DNA from: Pseudomonas saliphila
GTDB taxonomy: Bacteria; Pseudomonadota; Gammaproteobacteria; Pseudomonadales; Pseudomonadaceae
DNA length: 64,000 nucleotides
Direction of reading: 5' to 3'
Assembly: GCF_008638345.1 (NCBI RefSeq)
Contig: NZ_VTVA01000011.1
Location: 62,001-126,000 of the forward strand
Below are positions 49,505 through 58,425 of this stretch, piece after piece. A program made the translations under genes and the position numbers. The notes under the pieces are model-generated. The model did no database searches. It saw only the letters and a list, made by a program, of their open reading frames with translations, and had not been told where the DNA came from. Position 1 is the first letter of the stretch. Each line of letters opens with the position of its first letter.

Positions 49505-50011
49505 TCAGCAATAGGTCCGAGCACTGTCGGCGATGGTGTCGATACCCGTGGCCGGGCAGGCTTGCAGCAAATCCCGTAGGGGCGAGCCATTGGGCATGAC
49601 CAGTTCCGCATTCAGCTCAGCGAGAGGGTAGAGCACGAAGGGTCTGGCATGCATATGGTAGTGCGGAACCTGCAGGCGTGGCGTATCGATCACCTGGTTA
49701 CCGAACAGCAATATATCAAGATCCAGTGTGCGTGGACCCCAGCGTTCGGCCTTGCGTGTCCGTCCCTGCTGACATTCGATGGCTTGTAATTGGTCCAGCA
49801 AAGCCTCTGCCTCCAACTCGGTGTCGAGCATCACCACGGCGTTGATATAGGAGGGCTGATCCTGGGGTCCCAGGGGGGCACTCGAATACAGCGAGGAGCG
49901 CGCGCGCAGTGACACGCCGGGCAGTTGACCGATGGCGTCGCAGGCTTGCTCAATCTGTGCAGCGGGATCGGCCTGATTGCTGCCGAGCCCAATAAAACAC
50001 CGTTCGGGCAT
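49505..50011 (-). CDS. folK: 6-hydroxymethyl-7,8-dihydropterin pyrophosphokinase
   Basis: FolK makes the pyrophosphate substrate used by FolP. The 168-residue protein shows CFIGLGSNQADP, the catalytic block R-T-R-K-A-E-R-W-G-P-R-T-L-D-L-D-I-L-L-F-G (aspartates binding two Mg2+) and VPHYHMHARPFVLYPLAEL. It begins 3 bases after pcnB and is probably co-transcribed with it; order pcnB-folK-panB-panC is the pseudomonad standard. Confidence 0.97.
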   Translation of the reverse strand: MPERCFIGLGSNQADPAAQIEQACDAIGQLPGVSLRARSSLYSSAPLGPQDQPSYINAVVMLDTELEAEALLDQLQAIECQQGRTRKAERWGPRTLDLDILLFGNQVIDTPRLQVPHYHMHARPFVLYPLAELNAELVMPNGSPLRDLLQACPATGIDTIADSARTYC

Positions 50012-50014
50012 TGC

Positions 50015-51394
50015 TCAGTCAGCCTGGGCGCGGGGTTTGCGTTTGCGGCGGCTACGTGGGCGCTTGGGACCTGATGCCTTGTCGCCGACCGCGCGAACCA
50101 TGCTGCGTCGCTGGTCTTCGGTTGCACTCTGATACCGTGTCCACCACTCTCCGAGCCCGTCGGTCTGCTCGCCTGCAGCTTCCCTCAGCAGCAGAAAGTC
50201 ATAGGCCGCACGAAACCGTGGGTGTTCCAGCATCTGGTCAGCGCGGCGACCGGAACGTCTTTCCAGTCGCGGCTGCATGTCCCATATCTCCCGCATGGGT
50301 ACGCTGAACCGCTTGGGGATCGCAGTGTGACGGCATTGCTCAAACAGCAGCTCATGCGCCGCTTGTTGATGGGCTGGAATACTGGGTATACCGCTATCTT
50401 CCAGCGCTTTGATCCGGTTAGGCAAGGCAGGCCAGAGCAGGGCAGCAAACAGGAACGCCGGGGTTACCGGCCGGCCTTCGCGGATGCGGTCATCCGTATT
50501 GCGCAGGGCATGTCGAATCAGCTTGAGGGTATAGTCCGGGTTGTCTTCGATTGCTTCATCGGTGTCCGGAAACAGCGGTGCAAACAGATCGTGATGGTGC
50601 AGAAGCTCAAAGGTCTGTTCGCCCTGGCCGCTCATCAATAGCTTGAGACATTCATCAAACAGGCGCGCCGCGGGGATGTCATGCAGCAGCTCGGACATCT
50701 CAACCAGTGGGGCTGCGCTGTGTGGTTCAATTTCAAAATCCAGCTTGGCGGCAAAGCGCACCGCCCGCAGCATCCGCACGGGGTCTTCATGGTAGCGTTG
50801 AACCGGATCGCCAATCAGGCGGATCTCGCCGTTGCGAATGTCCCGCAGGCCATTGGCGAAGTCATGGATATTGCCGGTGCGCACATCGTAGTAAAGGGAG
50901 TTGATGGTGAAGTCGCGGCGCTGCGCATCCTGCTCGAGCGTACCGTACACATTGTCGCGCAGCAGTCGGCCCGTTTCACTCTGGCGAGAATGCTCGTCGC
51001 TCTGCACTTCGCCATCGGTGGATTCTTCGCCATGGTTGGAACGAAAGGTGGCGACTTCGATGATTTCGCGGCCGAAATGCACGTGCGCCAGTTTGAACCG
51101 GCGACCGATCAGGCGCGAGTTGCGAAAGGTCGCGCGCACCTGCTCGGGGGTGGCGCTGGTTGCCACGTCGAAATCTTTGGGCTCCATGCCTATCAGGAGA
51201 TCGCGTACGCAGCCGCCTACGGCGAATGCCTCGTACCCGGCCTGCTGCAAACGATCCACAACCGTTACGGCGTTCCTGTTCATGCGCTCCCGGCTCAGAT
51301 TGTGCTGGCTGGAGGGGATGATTGCAGGCGTCGTACGCCGCCGAGCAGGCCGGCCAAAGGGGTAGGGGATTTTTTGCAGCAGCTTTCGAATCAT
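50015..51394 (-). CDS. pcnB: Poly(A) polymerase I
   Basis: PcnB adds 3' poly(A) tails that target RNA for decay. The 459-residue protein has the nucleotidyltransferase motif FAVGGCVRDLLIGMEPKDFDVATSATPEQV and the HFGREIIEVATFR and DFTINSLYYD blocks. A basic C-tail follows (GPKRPRSRRKRKPRAQAD). ATG at 51392-51394 is chosen because MIRKLLQKIP and SSQHNLSRE match family N-termini; the open frame upstream is part of the CrcZ-like RNA. It lies downstream of crcZ on the same strand, as in P. aeruginosa. Confidence 0.96.
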   Translation of the reverse strand: MIRKLLQKIPYPFGRPARRRTTPAIIPSSQHNLSRERMNRNAVTVVDRLQQAGYEAFAVGGCVRDLLIGMEPKDFDVATSATPEQVRATFRNSRLIGRRFKLAHVHFGREIIEVATFRSNHGEESTDGEVQSDEHSRQSETGRLLRDNVYGTLEQDAQRRDFTINSLYYDVRTGNIHDFANGLRDIRNGEIRLIGDPVQRYHEDPVRMLRAVRFAAKLDFEIEPHSAAPLVEMSELLHDIPAARLFDECLKLLMSGQGEQTFELLHHHDLFAPLFPDTDEAIEDNPDYTLKLIRHALRNTDDRIREGRPVTPAFLFAALLWPALPNRIKALEDSGIPSIPAHQQAAHELLFEQCRHTAIPKRFSVPMREIWDMQPRLERRSGRRADQMLEHPRFRAAYDFLLLREAAGEQTDGLGEWWTRYQSATEDQRRSMVRAVGDKASGPKRPRSRRKRKPRAQAD

Positions 51395-51603
51395 AGGGGC
51401 AGGCGTTCCACCGGCATATTCCCGTCCAGGGCTAGGGCTAAGGAAAAGAATGTGAGTTACATTGGCAAACTTGAACCCTTTGCCGACGGCGACTGGCGTG
51501 ATTGCACCAGCAAGAGCGATCCGGACAAAACGGTGGCAGTGTTGCCTGTTCTTGATAGAGAGGTATTCTAGCGTGAAGCCGAAGGAATTGTAAGGAAGGG
51601 AGA

Positions 51604-51966
51604 TAAAGCTCAAGGGGAGTATTCACTCCCCCTAATGGTAGTTTTTTTATTTTTGTTTGAATCGAGCTATTGTTTTTCTTAGGTCCAGGCGACTAGGTCG
51701 CCTTATGGATTACCCATCCCGGGTTGTCCTAAACCAAACGGATTGCTTTGGAAGCTTAGGTGTGCGGCTCGGGCCTCTTCGGCATTGGAACGGCAGGTTG
51801 CTTAGGCAACTTTTATTATTCTCGAATCCAATCGAACATCCTGTTCGCTAAAAGAGTTCCCACTCTCCAAAAAAATCAGTTTGCTACGCCCGCACGTTTT
51901 GTTTTTGTTGTGGTGAGAGCAAATATTGTTTTTGTTATGTGTCGTTGGTTTTTATTGTTGTTGTAC
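51604..51966 (-). ncRNA. crcZ: CrcZ-like Hfq/Crc-sequestering RNA
   Basis: In the 789-base cbrB-pcnB gap the minus strand has a sigma54 promoter and then an RNA of about 360 nt. It holds six A-rich motifs of the CA type (AANAANAA): near 51948-51963 (ACAACAACAATAAAAAC), 51922-51938, 51896-51912, 51811-51820, 51668-51680 and 51641-51659. CrcZ relieves catabolite repression by binding Hfq-Crc through such motifs. The 3' end is placed near the hairpin at 51614-51631. Ends are estimated to within about 15 bases. No coding frame accounts for the region. Confidence 0.88.
51614..51631 (-). terminator. Probable CrcZ 3' hairpin
   Basis: On the minus strand GGGGAGT (51625-51631 complement) and ACTCCCC (51614-51620 complement) form a 7-bp stem with loop GAAT, followed by TTGAGCTTT. 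The T-tract is interrupted, so some read-through into pcnB is likely. Confidence 0.55.
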
Positions 51967-51975
51967 TGGATATAA

Positions 51976-51991
51976 AGCATTAGCCGTGCCA
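51976..51991 (-). promoter_or_regulatory. Sigma54 promoter of crcZ
   Basis: On the minus strand TGGCAC (51986-51991), 5 bases, then ATGCT (51976-51980) match the sigma54 consensus TGGCAC-N5-TTGCW at all but one position, with GG at -24 and GC at -12 correctly spaced. The predicted start is near 51966. Confidence 0.9.
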
Positions 51992-52087
51992 CTTTTTAAA
52001 ATACTCTGTATATCAATAGGTTAGGTATTTGGGGAGATGCGATGAGGTGAGCGGGTACGGGATTCGTTACCAATCAACCCGTTCTGG

Positions 52088-52149
52088 TGTTACGTAAATT
52101 CGGGTAGGGGTAACAGTTTTGCGGATGTGGGGTGGGGTAACAGGTAACA
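52088..52149 (-). promoter_or_regulatory. Cluster of CbrB-type binding half-sites upstream of crcZ
   Basis: TGTTAC (52088-52093) and GTAACA (52110-52115) form an inverted pair with a 16-base gap. Two more GTAACA copies follow at 52137-52142 and 52144-52149. They lie about 100-160 bases upstream of the sigma54 promoter, a usual enhancer distance. Similar TGTTAC/GTAACA elements are reported as CbrB targets in Pseudomonas (from memory). Binding here is inferred. Confidence 0.65.
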
Positions 52150-52172
52150 GACCCGCTCGAAGCGGGTCTTTT
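52149..52172. terminator. Hairpin after cbrB
   Basis: AGACCCGCT (52149-52157) and AGCGGGTCT (52161-52169) form a perfect 9-bp stem, followed by TTTT on the plus strand. It lies 12 bases beyond the cbrB stop. On the minus strand the T-run is poor, so it may serve as an mRNA end signal of moderate strength. It touches the last GTAACA element. Confidence 0.55.
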
Positions 52173-52183
52173 GTCGTCGGATG

Positions 52184-53599
52184 TCAGCTGCTGGCGGTTT
52201 TCTTGCGCGGGATGCCCAGGCGTTGGCGACGTTCCCACAGGCATTTGCGACTGATGCCAAGCTTGTTGGCCAGCTCGGTTTCGGTCATATGGACCTGGTG
52301 CTCGAGCACGAAGTGTTGAAAATAATCTTCGAGCGACAGGTCCTCGGTGGGATCCTGCTGCGCTTTGGGTGTTGCATGGCGCATGGTCTCCAGCGCGCTG
52401 GCGGCTTCCGAAGCGCGCTGGTATTCCGGATCCAGTTCGATGCCGAGCAGGTCAGTGGATATTTCATCCTCGTCACAGAGAATGGCGGCGCGCTCGATTG
52501 CATTCTCCAGTTCGCGGACGTTACCCGGCCAGTTGTACTGACGAATGCTGTCTGCTGCTTCACGACTGAAGTGCAGACCACTCAAGCCCATCTTCTTGGC
52601 AGCGCGGCGCAGCAATGCTTCGGCGATCAGCATGACGTCGTCGCCACGCTCGCGCAGGGGCGGCAGCCGCAGTTCGATGACGTTCAGCCGGTAATACAGA
52701 TCTTCACGGAACAGGCCCTGGCGGGCCAGCGTCTTGAGGTCGCGGTGGGTGGCGGCGACCAGTCGTACATTAACCTTGTGTGACTGCACTGACCCTACGC
52801 GTCGAATCTCGCCTTCCTGAAGCACGCGCAGCAAACGCGCCTGTGCTTCCAGGGGCAGCTCACCGATTTCATCGAGGAACAGTGTTCCTCCGTCAGCGGC
52901 TTCAACCAGACCGGTACGGCCGGCGGTGGCGCCCGTGAAAGAGCCTTTTTCGTGTCCGAACAGTTCGGACTCAATCAGGGTTTCCGGAATCGCGGCGCAG
53001 TTAACCGAGATCATCGGTGCCTTGATACGGGGGGAATGTTCATGCAGGGCGCGGGCGACCAGTTCCTTGCCTGTCCCGGATTCGCCCTGGATCAGAACAG
53101 TGGAGTCGGTAGGTGCGACCTTGCCGATTCGTTTGAACAGCGTTTGCATGGATGAGCTGTCGCCGATGATGCCCATGTCGCCGACTGTGGCCGCCTCGCC
53201 GAGACCGTCCGGTGCTGCTGCTTGAGGTTCGGGCTGTGCCAGCCGCTTGCTATGGTCCTCGATAATGCGTGCGACCGCAGCCAGCATCTCTTCGTTGTCG
53301 AATGGCTTGGCGATGTAATCCACTGCGCCGAGCTTCATTGAATCGACTGCTGAGCGAAGACTGGCATAGCTGGTCATTATCAGTACTGGCGTCGCGGATG
53401 CTCTAGCGATCAGCTCGGTGCCGGGTTCGCCGGGCAGGCGCAGGTCGCTGATGATCAGGTCGAAATCATCGAGGTTATAGCGTTCGACGGCCTCGTGAAC
53501 TGCGCCCGCTTCGCTGACCTGGTATTGGTGGCGTTCCAGCAACCGTCGCAATGCCGAACGGATGATGGTTTCGTCTTCAACAACCAGAATATGTGACAT
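52184..53599 (-). CDS. cbrB: Sigma54-dependent response regulator CbrB
   Basis: The 471-residue NtrC-type protein has a receiver domain with phospho-acceptor D52 (IISDLRLPG), then an AAA+ domain with Walker A GESGTGKE and a sigma54 contact loop GSFTGA, a variant of the usual GAFTGA. A C-terminal Fis-type HTH follows (TELANKLGISRKCLWERRQRLG). CbrB activates crcZ and carbon/nitrogen-use genes after phosphorylation by CbrA. The gene is 31 bases downstream of cbrA on the same strand. Confidence 0.97.
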   Translation of the reverse strand: MSHILVVEDETIIRSALRRLLERHQYQVSEAGAVHEAVERYNLDDFDLIISDLRLPGEPGTELIARASATPVLIMTSYASLRSAVDSMKLGAVDYIAKPFDNEEMLAAVARIIEDHSKRLAQPEPQAAAPDGLGEAATVGDMGIIGDSSSMQTLFKRIGKVAPTDSTVLIQGESGTGKELVARALHEHSPRIKAPMISVNCAAIPETLIESELFGHEKGSFTGATAGRTGLVEAADGGTLFLDEIGELPLEAQARLLRVLQEGEIRRVGSVQSHKVNVRLVAATHRDLKTLARQGLFREDLYYRLNVIELRLPPLRERGDDVMLIAEALLRRAAKKMGLSGLHFSREAADSIRQYNWPGNVRELENAIERAAILCDEDEISTDLLGIELDPEYQRASEAASALETMRHATPKAQQDPTEDLSLEDYFQHFVLEHQVHMTETELANKLGISRKCLWERRQRLGIPRKKTASS

Positions 53600-53630
53600 A
53601 TCTACCTCTTGTGATCACGGCCTGGCCAAG

Positions 53631-56573
53631 TCAGGCACCAGGGCCGTTACCCAATACGCTATAGCGGGGCAGGGTAATAGTGAACCGCGTGCCGCGCATG
53701 GTTGCTGCATCTGCCGGGCTATCTATGGTGATTTGCCCGTAATGTTCTTCAATAATGGAATAGACCAGTGCCAATCCGAGGCCGGTGCCTGTCCCTGGTT
53801 CCTTGGTCGTGAAAAACGGCTCGAACAGGCGTGCCATGATCGCCTTGTCGATTCCGCTACCTTGGTCTTCGACTGTAAGCAGAACCTGATGCTCGTCCTG
53901 TACGGTCTTTATTGTGATGGTGTCTCCGTCACTGCTGGCATCCCGGGCATTGCCCAGAAGGTTGATCATTACCTGCACCAGTCTTTGACTGTCGCCGGCG
54001 GCCAGATGACTCGGATCACACAGGCTATCATATCTGACATCAGGGCCCTTACGGCTGAGTGACAGAAGATGTATCGCTTCATTAGTGCAGGCTGCCAGGT
54101 CGACCGGTTCATTGGCGTTGTTATGGCGGCTGCCGACATGGGCGAAATTGACCATGGACTGCACGATGCGCGAGACACGCCGTGTCTGATCCAGGATCTG
54201 CTCGGCCATTTCCCGGGTATCCGGTTCGCCCGACTCCTCGCGCATTTCCTGCGCGAGACAGGCGATACCGGTGATCGGATTACCGATTTCATGCGCTACG
54301 CCGGCGGCAAGTCGGCCAATGGAAGCCAGCCGCTCGGAGTGAATGAGCTCGTCTTCCAGCATCTGCGTTTCGGTCTGGTCTTCGATCAATAGCACCAGAC
54401 CGCTGCCAAGATTGCCCGGCTCGTCGATGGCGGCCTTGTGCAGGTTCAGCCATTGCGTGTGGCCGTTGATAACCAGCTTCTGCTTGTGCAAGTGCGCTGA
54501 CTGGTCGGCCACCAGACGTTCTAACAGGCTGTTCCACGGCGCTGGCAGGTTCGCCAGGCGTGAGCCAATGACGCTGTCAGCCTCAATGCCAGTGAGCGCC
54601 TGCATGGCGCGATTCCACATCAGTACTTCGCTGTCTTTGGCCAGGGAACACACGCCCATGGGCAGATCCTGCAGCGTCTGGCGATGATAACGGCGCAGCG
54701 CATCGAGTTCGGCGGCCAGGCCGGTCAGCCGGGAGTGATAATCCTCCAGGCGATTCTCGATGAAGTGAATGTCCTGGGTGACATAGCCATCGCGGGCCAG
54801 CTTGAAGGGCAGGAAGGTTTCCACCATTTCCTGAGCGACCGCTGGTCCCATGAGCCCCGACAGGTTGGCCTCGAGACGGTCGCGCAAGCGGCGCAGCGCG
54901 TAGGGGCGGCGCTCGTCAAAGGGCAGTTGCAGGTCATTAAGGGCCTGTTCCACCTCTTTCTGCGCGGTTTTGTTCCCCAGGGGCTTGGCCAGTTGCTGGG
55001 CGAACTCCTGCGGGGAGTTAGCCACCAGCTCCATGCGCTGCGGGCGGCTGACGTTGTCCACCGCGCAGGCCTCAGCGGCGCTGCGCTCTTCATTCGAGCG
55101 CTGGGTGAACAGGGAGATCAGGGTGAACACCACAATGTTCACGGCGAGCGAGGCAATAGTCGCGAAATGCCAGGTGTCTTCGTTGAAATTCAATACCAGA
55201 CCGAACAGCTCCAGGCTGCGTAATTCTGTGACCAATGGCAGCAGCAGGGTGATGACCCAGACCAGCATCCCGGCGAGCAGACCGCCGATGAATCCACGGC
55301 GATTGGCCTGTGGCCAGTAGAGTATCGACAGGGCGCCAGGCAGGAATTGCAGCGTGGCGACGAACGAGGCAATACCCAGGTTGGCCAGGTCCTGTTCCGC
55401 GCCCAGCATGCGGTAGAACCCGTAGCTGGCCATGATGATAGCGGCGATCAGCGTGCGACGGGTCCAGCGTAGCCAGCGATAGATATTGTTGTCGGCGCTC
55501 GGCTGATAAACCGGCAGCACGATATGGTTGAGCACCATGCCGGAGAGTGCCAGGGTCACCACGATGATCAGCCCGCTGGCAGCGGACAAACCGCCCACGT
55601 AAGCCAGCAGCGTCAGCCAGTCGGCGCCTGCTGCAACGCCCAGACCCAGCGTGAAGTATTCCGGATTGGTCGAGACATTGAGGTGCAGGCCGGCCCACAG
55701 AATTGGCGGCACGGCCAGGCTCATCAGCAACAGGAACAGCGGTAGCCCCCAACTGGCGGTAGCAAGCGCCCTGGGATTGATGTTTTCGGAAAACGCCATG
55801 TGGTACATGTGCGGCATGACGATGGCGGCGGCAAAGAATACCAGTAGCAAGGTTCGCCATGGGCCTTCCTGCAGCGGCGTGTGCAGGGTTTTTAGCGCCT
55901 GTTGATTGTTCGCCAGCCAGTCTTCCAGTCCGGATGGACCATCAAACACCACGAACAGGGCATACAGGCCCACCGCGCCGATGGCGATCAGCTTGACCAG
56001 CGACTCGAAGGCGATCGCCATGACCAGCCCTTCGTGTTTCTCCCGGTTGGAGATATGCCGTGCACCGAACAGAATGGCAAACAGGGTGATCAGCACACAG
56101 AAGCCGAGGGCGATTGAATGCTGCGTCGGGTCGCGGGTCAGAATCTGCACGGAGTCGGCCACGGCCTGGATCTGCAGGGCCAGTAACGGCAGCACGCCGA
56201 TCAGCATGAGGATGGTGGTCAGCGTGCCGGCCCAGGTGCTGCGGAAGCGGAACGCGAACAGGTCAGCCAATGAGGATAACTGGTAGGTGCGGGTCAGGCG
56301 CAGGATCGGGTTGAGCAAGACGGGCGCCAGCAGGAACGCGCCGCAGAGGCCTAAATAGTAGGTAAGAAAACCGTAACCATATTGATAGGCCAGGCCCACC
56401 GTGCCGTAAAAGGCCCAAGCGCTGGCATACACCCCGAGCGACAGCGTGTAGACAGCTGGGTGATGCAGCACGCCGCGCGGCAGCATGCCCTTTTCGGTGA
56501 TCCAGGCGACGCCAAACAAGGTAAGCAGATACGCGATGCTGATAAACAGCAGCAGTCCCAGGTCAAAGCTCAT
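53631..56573 (-). CDS. cbrA: Transporter-coupled sensor histidine kinase CbrA
   Basis: The 980-residue protein has an N-terminal sodium:solute symporter-like region (about 1-490, many membrane helices) and a linker of STAC/PAS type (about 500-740). A kinase core follows: H-box [15 protein letters not shown] (H761), N-box [10 protein letters not shown] (N875) and the G-boxes EDQGSGID and GTGTGLGL. It senses carbon/nitrogen status, in part through histidine transport, and phosphorylates CbrB. The ATG at 56571-56573 lies inside the end of cbrX (11-base overlap), suggesting translational coupling. Confidence 0.97.
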   Translation of the reverse strand: MSFDLGLLLFISIAYLLTLFGVAWITEKGMLPRGVLHHPAVYTLSLGVYASAWAFYGTVGLAYQYGYGFLTYYLGLCGAFLLAPVLLNPILRLTRTYQLSSLADLFAFRFRSTWAGTLTTILMLIGVLPLLALQIQAVADSVQILTRDPTQHSIALGFCVLITLFAILFGARHISNREKHEGLVMAIAFESLVKLIAIGAVGLYALFVVFDGPSGLEDWLANNQQALKTLHTPLQEGPWRTLLLVFFAAAIVMPHMYHMAFSENINPRALATASWGLPLFLLLMSLAVPPILWAGLHLNVSTNPEYFTLGLGVAAGADWLTLLAYVGGLSAASGLIIVVTLALSGMVLNHIVLPVYQPSADNNIYRWLRWTRRTLIAAIIMASYGFYRMLGAEQDLANLGIASFVATLQFLPGALSILYWPQANRRGFIGGLLAGMLVWVITLLLPLVTELRSLELFGLVLNFNEDTWHFATIASLAVNIVVFTLISLFTQRSNEERSAAEACAVDNVSRPQRMELVANSPQEFAQQLAKPLGNKTAQKEVEQALNDLQLPFDERRPYALRRLRDRLEANLSGLMGPAVAQEMVETFLPFKLARDGYVTQDIHFIENRLEDYHSRLTGLAAELDALRRYHRQTLQDLPMGVCSLAKDSEVLMWNRAMQALTGIEADSVIGSRLANLPAPWNSLLERLVADQSAHLHKQKLVINGHTQWLNLHKAAIDEPGNLGSGLVLLIEDQTETQMLEDELIHSERLASIGRLAAGVAHEIGNPITGIACLAQEMREESGEPDTREMAEQILDQTRRVSRIVQSMVNFAHVGSRHNNANEPVDLAACTNEAIHLLSLSRKGPDVRYDSLCDPSHLAAGDSQRLVQVMINLLGNARDASSDGDTITIKTVQDEHQVLLTVEDQGSGIDKAIMARLFEPFFTTKEPGTGTGLGLALVYSIIEEHYGQITIDSPADAATMRGTRFTITLPRYSVLGNGPGA

Positions 56574-56739
56574 CAGTATCCTTCGGGCTTTGCAGAAGCA
56601 TGCCGGCGATAATCAGAATCAACCACAGAACATAGGGCCGGTACCAGGCGCCCTGGGGCTCAATCCACCAGTCCATGATTGCGGGAGAAAACAGGTAGAT
56701 GCCGATCACCAGCAACAGTACCAAGCGGTAAATATACAT
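56563..56739 (-). CDS. cbrX: CbrX-like small membrane protein
   Basis: This 58-codon frame (ATG at 56737-56739, TGA at 56563-56565) encodes MYIYRLVLLLVIGIYLF, then PAIMDWWIEPQGAWYRPYV and LWLILIIAGMLLQ, with two hydrophobic helices and the short tail SPKDTDEL. It overlaps the cbrA start by 11 bases. A frame of this size and place is known in P. putida as cbrX and couples translation of cbrA. It was missed by simple length cut-offs and is supported by sequence character and position. Confidence 0.85.
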   Translation of the reverse strand: MYIYRLVLLLVIGIYLFSPAIMDWWIEPQGAWYRPYVLWLILIIAGMLLQSPKDTDEL

Positions 56740-56794
56740 GGCGCATCCGTATCAAAGTTGACTGATGGTAATCAGGGCGCAGGGGCTTGCCAAG

Positions 56795-57691
56795 TCACGT
56801 CGGTGGGAGACTGTCTTCAAGCAGCTGCTGCACTGCCGGGAGCCGCTGTGGTTGCCAGTGTGCGGTGCCCCATGCCAGCTGTTCGCTGACCGGCGCGTTG
56901 CGTAGTACCGCAGGCGGTTGTTGGGCTAGTGCCGCCAATGCTCGAAACAGCGTGTTAGACGCATCGCCTGTTGTGATCGGCGCTGAAGCGAGCCGCTTGC
57001 TGAGCTTTTCACCCTGCCGGCGCATGATCAACGGGATATGTAGATAGCTGGGTGGGTGGGCGTTGAGCAGACGGTATAGCCACAGTTGTCGCGGCGTCGA
57101 ATCGAGCAGGTCCGCGCCGCGGACGATGTCGGTAATGCCCTGATCGATGTCATCGACTACCACGGCGAGCTGATAAGCAATGATGCCATCGCGGCGACGC
57201 ACCACAAAATCACCCACCTCCGTGGCCAAGTTCTGGCTGAAGACGCCCTGCAGGCGATCGCGCAGTCCGATCTGTTCGTCAGGCACGCGGACGCGGATGG
57301 CATGGCTACTCGCCGCAGGCAAATGTCGCGCGCGGCAATAACCGGGATAGATCCCGCCGTGGTCAGCAACCAGCTTGCGCGAACAGTCGCAATAGTAGGC
57401 CTGGTCGCGCTCAATCAGAGCGTTCAATACCTGATTGTAGCGTTCGAGGTTGTGGCTTTGATGAAGGATCTCGCCATCCCATCCCAGACCATAGGCCTCG
57501 AGCGTGCTGAGGATGTGATCAGTTGCGCCTGGCAGGTTGCGTGGTTGATCGAGGTCTTCGATGCGCACCAGCCAGCGGCCGGCGTGGTGACGTGCGTCAA
57601 GGTAACTCGCGAGCGCTGCAAGCAGCGAGCCAAAGTGCAGATGGCCACTGGGGGTTGGAGCGAAGCGTCCGACGTAAGGCTTGGCATGCAT
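56795..57691 (-). CDS. gluQ: Glutamyl-Q tRNA(Asp) synthetase
   Basis: GluQRS is a truncated glutamyl-tRNA synthetase that attaches glutamate to queuosine in tRNA-Asp. The 298-residue protein has the HIGH-type motif APTPSGHLHFGSL, the KMSKS-type GEKLSKR and a zinc site of cysteines (YYCDCSR... YPGYC). It lacks the anticodon-binding half. It lies between dksA and cbrX on the minus strand. Confidence 0.95.
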   Translation of the reverse strand: MHAKPYVGRFAPTPSGHLHFGSLLAALASYLDARHHAGRWLVRIEDLDQPRNLPGATDHILSTLEAYGLGWDGEILHQSHNLERYNQVLNALIERDQAYYCDCSRKLVADHGGIYPGYCRARHLPAASSHAIRVRVPDEQIGLRDRLQGVFSQNLATEVGDFVVRRRDGIIAYQLAVVVDDIDQGITDIVRGADLLDSTPRQLWLYRLLNAHPPSYLHIPLIMRRQGEKLSKRLASAPITTGDASNTLFRALAALAQQPPAVLRNAPVSEQLAWGTAHWQPQRLPAVQQLLEDSLPPT

Positions 57692-57764
57692 GCTGCGGGG
57701 CCTGTGTCAGGGAAACCTTCTGGCAACGCTAATCCTTATGCGTCGCCAGAGGGAGGAGGGACTA

Positions 57765-58205
57765 TCAGCCGCCGATCTGCTTTTCCTTGATTTCCGCCAG
57801 TGTCTTGCAGTCGATGCAAAGCGTGGCGGTGGGGCGCGCTTCCAGGCGGCGGATACCGATTTCCACGCCACAGGAATCACAGAAACCGTAGTCATCATCT
57901 TCGATGCGCAGTAGGGTCTGATCGATCTTTTTGATCAGCTTGCGCTCGCGGTCGCGGGCACGCAGCTCCAGGCTGAACTCTTCTTCCTGGCTGGCGCGAT
58001 CGGCCGGATCGGGGAAGTTGGCTGCTTCATCCTGCATATGCGAAACAGTACGGTCCACTTCCTCCATCAATTGCTTTTTCCAGGTATCGAGGATGCTGGT
58101 GAAATGAGCAAGCTGACGCTCACTCATGTATTCCTCGCCCTTTTCTTCCTTATAAGGAACAAAGCCGCGTAACAATTGTGTTTTTTCTTTGACATTGCTG
58201 GGCAT
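57765..58205 (-). CDS. dksA: RNA polymerase-binding transcription factor DksA
   Basis: DksA enters the secondary channel of RNA polymerase and works with ppGpp in the stringent response. The 146-residue protein has a long coiled coil with the acidic tip [28 protein letters not shown] and a C4 zinc finger (CDSC... CIDC) followed by [13 protein letters not shown] at 58203-58205 is preferred to TTG 58229 since GAGGCGG is at good spacing and family proteins are about 146-150 residues. gluQ lies downstream, the standard neighbour. Confidence 0.96.
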   Translation of the reverse strand: MPSNVKEKTQLLRGFVPYKEEKGEEYMSERQLAHFTSILDTWKKQLMEEVDRTVSHMQDEAANFPDPADRASQEEEFSLELRARDRERKLIKKIDQTLLRIEDDDYGFCDSCGVEIGIRRLEARPTATLCIDCKTLAEIKEKQIGG

Positions 58206-58425
58206 GGGAACCGCCTCACTTTTGCTCAATCAATCTGACCGGGTCGCCACCGAAACAGTCCCTGTGGAGGCGGCCGGTGGTTTGCAGCCGGCAAAGCTAC
58301 CAGAACCTTGTACCGTAAGCTACTGTTTGACGCCAGAAGGCCCGTCAGCGTGCAGGTGGGCTGTAGCGTGGCGCCATCGGCGGTATCATCCGCGCTTCGA
58401 TGTAGCACTGAGCCGGGAGATGAGA

